Assembly (NCBI RefSeq): GCF_002878395.1
Contig: NC_061118.1
Location: 92,178,678-92,242,677, forward strand
Direction of reading: 5' to 3'
Length of the DNA stretch: 64,000 bases
Origin: Capsicum annuum
Taxonomy: Eukaryota; Streptophyta; Magnoliopsida; Solanales; Solanaceae
The notes beneath the pieces were generated by a model. That model made no database searches. It was not told where the DNA came from and saw only the letters and a program-made list of their open reading frames with translations. Position numbers and translations under genes: made by a program. Below, piece by piece: positions 56,487-64,000 of the stretch (position 1 is its first letter; every line of letters begins with the position of its first letter).

Positions 56487-58649
56487 CAGTGACGGACCTA
56501 GGATTTTGTCACATACCAAAATAATCCGTAGACGTGACTGGCTCCCGCTAATACCACTCGTCGGGAGAACCAATTTTCCATAAATTCACATTGTCTACAA
56601 ACACATATATATACAACTCCACATATATGAAATAATCATTAACGTAGAGTAATTATCCAACAAGATACCACATAGATATTTATAAAAATGACTGTAGTTT
56701 AGATATCAAATCTCTAACCCAAGTCTCACACTAAGTTCATGGAGCATCTAAACAGAGTTACATGAGTTCAACTTTCGGGCATACAAACCCAACAAAAATA
56801 AATATAGTCTAAAAGATCTAAAGCTGAATAACAGCCTTCACGACCAATGGAAAGGTTCACCTCAGCAATGGAATTCATGCGTAAGAACCGTCAGCCACTA
56901 GTCTCTCCCTCTATAATGGTACCAGTAGACATGTAAGTAATGAGTGAGCTTTATGTAAATATAACTCAGTAAGATCATCAGCTCGCTGCTTTAAGTACTC
57001 TTGGGATAAGTATTAGAAAATACAACAACACCAAAAACATAAAGTTATTACACACAGAAACTATATCATAATAAGGTAACCAACGAGGCCCAATAATGCT
57101 TTATCAAGAACCCTATATCTCAATACAATTTCATACAGAGAGCTTATCATAATTTGTAATTAAAGTAATTAGCCAACACTAGAAGTTTCGAGCAAAATAC
57201 ATAATACGTCAAATATATCAGGAGTATACATAATACTCAGGGGACCATACACAATGTCCTGTATCAAATCAACAAGCATACACTATTATACTCAAGAAAA
57301 ACATACACAATGTCCCATATCAAATCAACAAGCATACCCAATGCTCAAGGAAAGCATACACAATGCCCCAAAGGAATTAAGATGCATACACAATGCCACA
57401 ATCATATCATATCACGAAATAATTTATAACAAGAGAATTAATATTCTTAAATATAAAGTACATACGGCTGGCCTTGAAGGCCACCGATTCTGCCAAGCAC
57501 ACGCTCATCCCAACACATGGACCGGGCAAACAAAAACACAATTTTAAAATAATATTTGAAAAGTAAGCACTCAAATCTTAAAGTCTCACTTACCTCAGTA
57601 ACAAGTTTTCCATAACCTTGTTACTATAGAACATAAACAAACAACCTCCAATGGCTTCAATCTATCAAAAATATTTATTAAAGATATCAATCATACTAGT
57701 CAGGACCAATTTCTTAACATCCCTAATTTTCAAGCTTAAAGCTAAATTATAAATTAAAGATAAAATTATTTGTATAATACAAACCCATTAATAAATCATC
57801 TATTCAATAAATTAACACCTAATTAATCTCAAATAGCTGAATTGTGCATGGAAATTTTATTAAAGAAATTTGCACTTATATAGCAACTATATAGCTAACA
57901 GTGCAGCCTTCAATTGCTAAAAGAAAATCGCTCCATCATCATTGGTCAATGATTACTTATTCAACATTCATTATCATATCATGAATAGATATTCCTCTAA
58001 TCATTACTCAAATCATCACTATATCTATTACAATGGTAGGCAACAGTTTCCACATTTAATAATTCTTAAGCCCTCACATGAATGTATATCAACATAAATA
58101 TTACCTGCAGATTCACACTTGAGTAGTGATCCAAAGATTCTCCATGTGTTTGGTTATAAACTTTCAAGAGTGTTTCTCCTCTGTAAGTCTTTTTTCTTTC
58201 AAATATAAAGGAATCAAGAAGCTCTAATATTCTATTTCTCTGAACTAAAACGTGAAAAAAAAATGAATAGGGCAGAGGATTTGGCTTTTGGCTTGATCAC
58301 TTTAATTTCCTTAACTTTTCTTAATTAATATTAATAATATAGGTTAATTACCTATTTATTCCTCATTAAAAGTCTGGGTTATTACAGATTTAAGGATTGT
58401 GGGTGCTTAAAAAATTAAAAATCTAGAAAAATAAAAAATCACCTCAAAGAGGTTTGACCCCGAGGCACCTTCTAGTGGAGAACATTAAGACCAGCCTAAA
58501 TATCAATGCACCTAACCAAACTTTATTTAAGTGGGTGCTTTTATATATTTTATACCTATTTTCGTATATTTTTTATGTAATTTTACCTATTCTGTGTCGA
58601 GTTTAATGGGTGTCGCAGCAGCCCATAATTTAAAGTAGGTCTATCCTTG
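56487..58649. mobile_element. hAT-type MITE, split by a solo LTR
   Basis: Terminal inverted repeats are CAGTGACGGACCTA on the left and TAGGTCTATCCTTG on the right, 11 of 14 matching after reversal. The flanking 8-bp duplication is CATTCATT (56479-56486) and TATTCATT (58650-58657), 7 of 8. Without the LTR it is about 280 bp. The 8-bp duplication and CAGTG ends are hAT hallmarks. It has no coding capacity. Confidence 0.78.
56507..58386 (-). mobile_element. Solo LTR of a Ty3-type element
   Basis: 1,880 bp running TGTCACATACCAAAATAATC...GGGTTATTACA, with a perfect GATTT duplication on both sides (56502-56506 and 58387-58391). On the minus strand it starts TGTAATAACCCAGACTTTT, resembling the starts of families A and C, which suggests minus orientation. 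Solo LTRs arise when recombination between the two LTRs removes the interior. The 97-codon frame at 57254-57547 falls inside and is a chance frame. Confidence 0.88.
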
Positions 58650-58710
58650 TATTCATTCCATTACTTGTTAATGATGGTTTTTTAAAAACAATTTTGCCAC
58701 GCATATCTTC

Positions 58711-58872
58711 TTGTTGTTGTTCATCTTGAAGTCTAGTGAAGCCGTGTGTGACCTATTTTAATTCACTAGCATTGTTGACATCTTGTTGCTCTTGTTGTTG
58801 TTCATCTTGAAGTCTAGTGAAGTCGTGTGTGGCCTATTTTGATTCACTAGCATTGTTGACATCTTGTTGCTC
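58711..58872. repeat. 81-bp tandem duplication
   Basis: 58711-58791 and 58792-58872 differ at about three positions. The unit is TTGTTGTTGTTCATCTTGAA...GACATCTTGTTGCT. Confidence 0.92.
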
Positions 58873-59421
58873 TTATTGTATCTTGTTTATTTTTTTGTGA
58901 ACTTGATCTTGTATCACACTGCCTAATGGTTTTAGAAAGTAAGAAGAAGAGAATTATTTTGTATGGGAAAGGTGCTTAACCCCCTACCGTATTTGGCTCT
59001 ACTACTCTCTCTCTTTCTTCCCTATCTTCCTCTTCTTCTTTATCTTTTATATTGATTCTTTCATTTTTAGTAGGTTAAAGGTTACATCACACTTCTCTAA
59101 AGAATTATGATCCTTCTTTGGCACCTCTACCCGATTATATAGTTCAGTGATTAAAGGGGTTAAGAGTTTCTTTTGTTCAGTGACCAAAGTCCTTATCACC
59201 CTTTTCATGTCTACTTGTTGATTTTATCTTCCAAAGCTATATTGGATGGGTTTGGAACCCGTAGAGAGTCATTGATAGTTTTAGCATCCACTGATATATT
59301 CTTTCCTAGAATATGATATTTTGGAGAGGCAAATACTAGACCAAGATTGGGAGTGTGTAATAGAACCTTTGAAATATGTCCAGGTTGCATGTCTGTGATG
59401 AAGTTATATTGAAATGTTATT
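58711..59421 (-). pseudogene. Minus-strand coding remnant of unknown family, with a 27-codon tandem duplication
   Basis: I do not recognise this protein. The reading starts at 59421 right after a TTTTCAG acceptor-like site. It stays open to 59211 (ITFQYNFITDMQPGHISKVL, LGLVFASPKYHILGKNISVD, NDSLRVPNPSNIALEDKINK). After a one-base frame shift it continues QQVDMKRVIRTLVTEQKKLL...ITELYNRVEVPKKDHN and ends at about 59047. Further on, 58711-58925 reads LKPLGSVIQDQVHKKINKIQ, then two copies of an 81-bp unit, EQQDVNNASESK, stop, ATHDFTRLQDEQQQ. Each unit has a single TAG where glutamine would fit. Length, phase and codon pattern suggest a real former gene, either host-derived or from a transposon. 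Confidence 0.45.
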
Positions 59422-61392
59422 CTGAAAATTTGTTAGCATAAAGATAATGATAATCAAATCTTGCATATTGGCACATTTCTAGTATCTTTGGTTTCTAAAC
59501 ATTTCTAGTATCTTTGGCACATTTCTGTTGAATATGCAAGTAAACCTGTTGATATCTACAATCACTTAAGAGTAATTATAAGTAAAATAACTTAGAGTAA
59601 TAATTTGTGAAAGTAAACCTGGTGACATCTATTAATACTGACCACTTAAGTTTATTTGATGTTTAATTGGAACCAGTGTTTAATCTCAATTTTCTTACTC
59701 CTGTTGTTCTTCAAAGTCTCGTTGCTTTAAATGTTGACTTCCAAGGATTGAGTTCTTAAATATGGGGCTATGAGATGGATCTAATGTTATTACAGAATTC
59801 ATTAGATAAATTCTGCACCACCCTCAGCAGAAAAGGTTAAAGAACTTTACTAAGGATCCACTTCCATGATTTTTCTTATTCTTCGGACAATAATCTGAAA
59901 TGCTTCAAAAATTATGAGAATTCCCAGTGTAGTGGCACTAACACTCTTAGTGATGTGTACAAATACTGCATATATTGAGTTGTTCCATGGACTGACTTTT
60001 CAACTTTACTCATGAGGTTCATTACTAACGTTTCTTCTGCTTTGCTGGTCATATTATTCTGAAAGCCAATTAAGATCCATTGTCTGCATCATCTAAAGTT
60101 CAAATCTCATATTATTCTTCTGCTTTGCTGGTCGTATTTTTTCTAATATGCTCTACCAAACGACCCCTTAGGAATACGATCCAAGATATTATGATCAATA
60201 GTACATGGTTTCAGAGTGAATAAATCCTTTTAGTGTTTAATAGAAGCTTAGTAATCTCGTGTCACCATATTCTCAGCTACGGTTCTTCTTCTGAATTCTT
60301 TGAATGGCAAGTCTTCCTTTTCTTTGTCTAATAACTGAATAAAATTACTTAGTATAACTATAATCATCTTCAAGCTACTTAATATTTTCCTTTTGTCTTA
60401 GCATAGAGTCATGCTCGCCGAGCTAGTACACATATTCAGCATGCCCCCTGTTCAGCTCTTGTCTAGAGTCTTCAGATCTAGCAAACCAAGTCTACATCCT
60501 CAAGATGTTGCATCTTAGTCTCCCACACTTCAGTTTGGTCATTGAAATCACCAATACTATTTCTGGATTATTTCTCAAGTCAGCCTCAACCTGTATACCT
60601 TTGCTTTGTTCCACTATTTAGATTAGTGAACGAATTACTTGATTTATTCTTCAATTTCAGGTCTTATGTAGAGACTATAAATGCCAAACTGAGCCGGATG
60701 GAATGAAAGTACACTTTACCATTACTTGCACTATTGCCTGTTACGCTTCTGCTTAGCAGAAGAAATGACATAGGGCTTTCAACTTTGTATGTATGTCTGC
60801 ATGAGTCGGGGTTGTGGTTGTAGTTACACATATTGGTTGAGTGTTAGATGCTTGGGCCTTGGTGCCCTTCATCCTATTGTTACATCTACTACTTTGCAAT
60901 CTTCAAAGTCATTATCATTGCATATGTTGGTATCCTTTCTCCACCCTTTCTTCTTATTTCAATATACGAACAGAAAATATGGGGGACTGGATTAGATGGG
61001 TGCAATGCCTATTGCGCAACAAATGTGGTCGCCATTAGCGTAAAAGTTGGTTTTAGCACATTAAAATAGCAGGTTTTCTTGTTCAAGTCATACTTGAATT
61101 CGTGTAACTTGGTTCTTGAAATTGTCTCTAAATGATTGTATTGCTAGAAATGCCCCCTTTTGTCCCTCCTTTAGGACATTGGCTCCCTATATACCTGTAG
61201 ACCCCTTCCAAACTATCTACTTATAGCTTAAACAATTGAAAAGAATCCACCTAAACTACTACTTTTGTTGGATTTGAGTATTTTCGAATCATGGACTCCA
61301 TGATCTATTTGTATCAGTATTAAGATGTTTTGGTGTATGCTGCGTAGACTTGTCTTCATACATGCATTATCTCTTTTTTTAAAATTTTATAG
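59422..61392. other. Unassigned interior of the foldback/CACTA region
   Basis: No protein similarity recognised on either strand. Overlapping short frames at 60789-61069 are mutually inconsistent and show no motif. The sequence has the T-rich look of introns. It may be interior of the damaged CACTA element or captured host DNA. Confidence 0.4.
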
Positions 61393-61950
61393 GAATATGA
61401 AAATGGGGGAAAAGAGCACTTTTTAATTGATGTCTACGAAGAGACGCATAGGAAGAAAAATAAGGACAGTACAAGAGGAGATTGGGTCAAAAAGCGTGCT
61501 AAGAATGCATATGTAAGATAATAACTTTTACATACATTGTTTTATTATTACTCAACTTAATAATTTTTCTTTCAGGAAGAATTTTAAAAAAGCATAGAAG
61601 AGTGGCGTCAAACCCAACCTACTTCAGAGGATGGTACCATGGTACAACCATCACCTGCAGAGCTGAATAATATGTGGACAACTGTGGTAGGTGGTCCAAA
61701 GAAAAGTAGAACCTACGGGACAGGGGTTCTCCAATCCTCGAGTAGTCCTTTGTTGTTTTCCATTTCCTCTTCTACTTTGCAAACTATGGAAGAAATGGAA
61801 GCAATGAAAAAGCAAATTATAGAATTAACGCAGAAATGTGCAGCTAACGATGCAAAGTTTGCTAAATTTGATAAATTGGAGGAGTTGGTTAAGAAGCACA
61901 ACCCGCAAGTATTTCATGATGAGGAAGATAATGAATCTGATGATAATTAG
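61393..61950 (+). pseudogene. CACTA (En/Spm) plant transposase-type protein, last two exons
   Basis: CACTA elements of plants often carry a second protein (Transposase_24 / Ptta-En-Spm family) of uncertain role in transposition. Exon 61393-61512 follows a TTTATAG acceptor and reads EYENGGKEHFLIDVYEETHR, KKNKDSTRGDWVKKRAKNAY. It ends at a GTAAG donor, and the 63-base intron ends TTTCTTTCAG at 61575. Exon 61576-61950 has one stop near its start (EEF, stop, KSIEEWRQTQPTSED), then MWTTVVGGPKKSRTYGTGVL, a coiled-coil-like stretch MEEMEAMKKQIIELTQK and an acidic end DEEDNESDDN. VVGG-K-K--R-YG-G is the family signature. One stop only, so decay is mild. Confidence 0.78.
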
Positions 61951-62784
61951 ATTATAGTTATTGTTCTTGTTTTTGGTTGTGACATTTAGATGTTTAAACT
62001 ATTTGATTTGTTGTTTGTTTTGAATGGTTTAAAGTGATTGTATTTATAAATTTTTATCGTGTTTGATCCTATTATGAAAAATACATTAGTTATGTTGCTT
62101 ATAATCTGAAAGCAGTGTAAGCTATTGTAATATAATAATTATTAAATAATTATTTATTAAATAATAATTATTATTTATTAATTTTTTTACTACAGTGGTC
62201 GGAATAATTATAATTATTAACTAATTATTTATTAAATTTTCGACTACAATGGGCGAAATAATTATAATTATTAAATATTTATTTTCGACTATAGTGGTCA
62301 GAATAATTATAATTATTAAATATTTATTTATTAAATTTTTTACTACAGTAGTCGGAATATTTATAATTATTAAATAAATATTTATTAAATTTTTTACTAC
62401 AGTAGTCGGAATAATTATAATGATTAAATATTTATTTATTAAATTTTGACTACAGTAGTCGAAATAATTAAAATTATTAAATAATTATTTATTAAATTTA
62501 TGACTACAGTAGTCGGAATAATTAAAATTATTAAATAATTATTTATTAAATTTTCGACTACAGCAGTCGGAATATTTATAATTATTAAATAAATATTTAT
62601 TAAATATCCAACTACGTTTCTGACTAAAGTAGTTGGAAATTTTTGATTACTATAGTTGAAAATGTTTTTCCGACAAGCTATATTCCGACTACCATCAAGC
62701 AGTCGGAAAGTAGTCGGAACTACCTTATTTTCGACCACATTTTGACTACATTGGCCATCAAAAATTTAATATTTTCTAGTAGTG
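61951..62784 (+). mobile_element. CACTA element 3' end
   Basis: The sequence ends TTTCTAGTAGTG at 62784. Its complement, CACTACTAGAAA, is the classic CACTA terminus. The 5' terminus was not found. Sequence after 62784 (AGATCCACGTCACTAATTA) resembles the distal part of the foldback's terminal unit, suggesting that the CACTA element jumped into the foldback's left unit 2. Confidence 0.78.
62180..62660. repeat. Subterminal tandem array of the CACTA element
   Basis: About eight to nine units of 52-57 bp. Each holds a near-palindrome CGACTACAGTAGTCGG followed by AATAATTATAATTATTAAAT-like spacer. Subterminal repeats of this kind are the transposase-binding sites of CACTA elements; that role is inferred here. 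The 99-codon minus frame at 62439-62738 is a by-product of the array. Confidence 0.85.
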
Positions 62785-63000
62785 TAGAGATCCACGTCAC
62801 TAATTAAAATTATGTGATTGTCCCAATTAAGTTAACTAAACAGTTGAATATATTTTGAGATATTCTTAGGCCAAGCTCCAATAATTGTAAAAACAAGTGA
62901 GGCCTAAAATATTCTTTTGTCAAGCCTTACAAGCCTCAAAATGACTAGTTAATCATACTCTGTTGCATACATTTTAATCGATTAATGTTTTGTGCTTCAG

Positions 63001-63049
63001 GGTTTTTTCATTCAATTCTATGACTGGTGATCTTCCTCAAAGATTCAAG
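63001..63049 (+). pseudogene. Possible captured exon (leucine-rich-repeat-like)
   Basis: 49 bases between TTTTGTGCTTCAG and GTACTG read VFSFNSMTGDLPQRFK in one frame, which looks like part of a leucine-rich repeat (the xxFNxxTGDLP pattern). It lies in the short unique interior of the foldback element. It is too short for a firm family call, and chance is possible. Confidence 0.3.
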
Positions 63050-63100
63050 GTACTGAATTATGAATAAATGTAAGAGAAAATAAATTAATTCTTATTGATT

Positions 63101-63486
63101 TATTTTAATTAATGACGTGGAACTCTAGTAAGATGATACATCGCAAAGCAGTATTAGAAAAATTGTCATTAACAAGTTCTGACATGTATGAACCTGTTTT
63201 GTAACGACGATGGCATAAACGAGCTAAACTTTTAACGGATGGCATAAATGAGTCATTTATGATAGTTCGATGGCATATTTGAGCCTTTTTCTCTTTGTTT
63301 TAATTAATGATGTGGACCTCTAGTAAGATGACACGTGGCAAAACTATTTTTGAAAAAACACCATTAACAAGTAATGGCATGAATGAACCTGTTTTGTAAC
63401 GTCGATGGCATAAACGAGCCAAACTTTTAATGGATGACATAGATGAGTCATTTTTGATAGTTCGATGGCATATTTGGGCCTTTTTC
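63101..63486. repeat. Right terminal inverted repeat, two tandem units
   Basis: Units at 63101-63291 and 63292-63486 are collinear with each other and inverted relative to the left units. Shared phrases are CTCTAGTAAGATGA, GAACCTGTTTTGTAACG, GGCATAAACGAGC and GATAGTTCGATGGCATATTT. Confidence 0.88.
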
Positions 63487-63495
63487 TTTTTAAAT

Positions 63496-64000
63496 TTGTA
63501 TCAGGACAAAGGAGGGAGGACATGTAAAATTAAAAAAGATTTGGCAGTTTGGACCACTTTTGCCTTTTTTATTTATTATTTATTCACTTGTATTTATCTT
63601 TATAATTTTATCTATATATTTTTGATTTATTATTTTATCATACAAATTGAAAAACATGTTCACAATAAATTAGGATATACTTACCATATTTGCCACCGGC
63701 ATATTTTACGTCACTCCACATTCGTTTCGTCGAATTAATAAGTATATCATGTTCACTTTCTTACTGTTCTTTTTATAACTAATTTTATTAAGAAATATTA
63801 AAATAATAAAAATAAAAGAATAAATACAAAAATCTCCCTCTAGATTTGGTCTCATAACACAAATCTATCTTGTGATTTAATTTGCTAAGTGTTGTGCTAA
63901 CTAGATAATTTTGTTTAATTACTTACTCGACTTATTTTTATGATTTTAACTCTATATTTAACATTACGATGCAACATCTTAATTTTCATTGGCTTGATGT
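63496..64000. other. Unassigned AT-rich right flank
   Basis: No gene or element recognised. The 102-codon frame at 63430-63738 runs across the foldback border and is rejected. Confidence 0.45.

Larger units (their letters stand above)
56183..63486. mobile_element. Foldback-type DNA element with doubled terminal inverted repeats
   Basis: The left end starts GGGAAAAGGCTCAAATATGC and the right end is its inverted counterpart GCATATTTGGGCCTTTTTC. Each end carries two tandem copies of a 180-190 bp unit. Left: 56183-56368 and 56369-56486 plus 58658-58710. Right: 63101-63291 and 63292-63486. Imperfect 9-bp flanks TTTTAAAAT (56174-56182) and TTTTTAAAT (63487-63495) suit a Mutator-like element. Inside lie a hAT-type MITE with a solo LTR, a minus-strand coding remnant and a CACTA remnant. 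No Mutator transposase is present. Class assignment (Mutator-like or foldback) is inference; the inverted-repeat architecture is seen directly. Confidence 0.75.

Noticed and set aside
57254..57547. 97-codon plus frame
   Set aside because: Inside a solo LTR; contains a local CATACACAATG repeat that explains the open run.
60789..61069. Three overlapping plus-strand frames with Cys/Tyr-rich starts
   Set aside because: Overlap in different frames with no motif; no splice or family support.
62180..62660. Regularly spaced palindromic repeats that could be mistaken for a CRISPR array
   Set aside because: Spacers are near-identical AT-rich sequence, units vary in length, and the array lies next to a CACTA terminus in a plant genome.

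Overview
This window is intergenic nuclear DNA from a flowering plant. It consists almost entirely of nested, decayed transposable elements. The mix of Tekay/Del-type and Athila-type Ty3 elements, very short-LTR copia derivatives, RTE-type LINEs ending in (TTG)n, a Stowaway-type MITE, a hAT-type MITE and a CACTA remnant fits a large-genome eudicot. Solanaceae is my best guess from remembered repeat families; I could not test it. I find no intact host gene, rRNA, tRNA or CRISPR array. Almost every open frame here is either a piece of a broken transposon protein or a chance frame.

Layout. 1-5155: gag end, primer site and 5' LTR of a minus-strand Ty3 element (family A), with a truncated LINE in the LTR. 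5175-16648: a second family-A LTR, split by a complete 9.5 kb plus-strand chromodomain Ty3 element (family B, 5555-15024, duplication ATAAT). 16649-19288: unassigned DNA with a Stowaway MITE. 19289-28704: a pile of partial elements: a family-C LTR end, a minus-strand non-autonomous Athila-like element (E, 19567-24866), a third family-A LTR, a family-B LTR fragment and a copia remnant. 28705-36459: a plus-strand Athila-type element (D) with gag and protease but no polymerase. 36620-50733: a small copia derivative (Cop1) holding a minus-strand Ty3 element (C, 38444-49051, duplication ATATC), which itself holds a near full-length LINE (about 41112-45137): three layers. 52897-55876: a second complete copy of the same copia family (Cop2, duplication AAATA). 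56183-63486: a foldback element with doubled terminal inverted repeats. It contains a hAT-type MITE that carries a solo LTR, and a CACTA 3' half next to a minus-strand coding remnant of unknown identity.

How the parts relate. Proteins of one lineage are spread over damaged copies. B keeps every gag-pol domain, with stops and frameshifts. C keeps gag, protease and part of RT. D keeps gag and protease. E keeps only C-terminal reading frames. The copia copies keep only the end of RT and RNase H. All must have moved using proteins supplied from elsewhere. Target-site duplications at B, C, Cop1, Cop2, LINE-1, the hAT-type MITE, the solo LTR and the foldback element give firm borders and a relative order of insertion. 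The most interesting leads are the foldback element with its payload, a C-terminal and downstream motif shared by D and E, the uniform deletion architecture of the copia family, and a few exon-like scraps of possible host origin.
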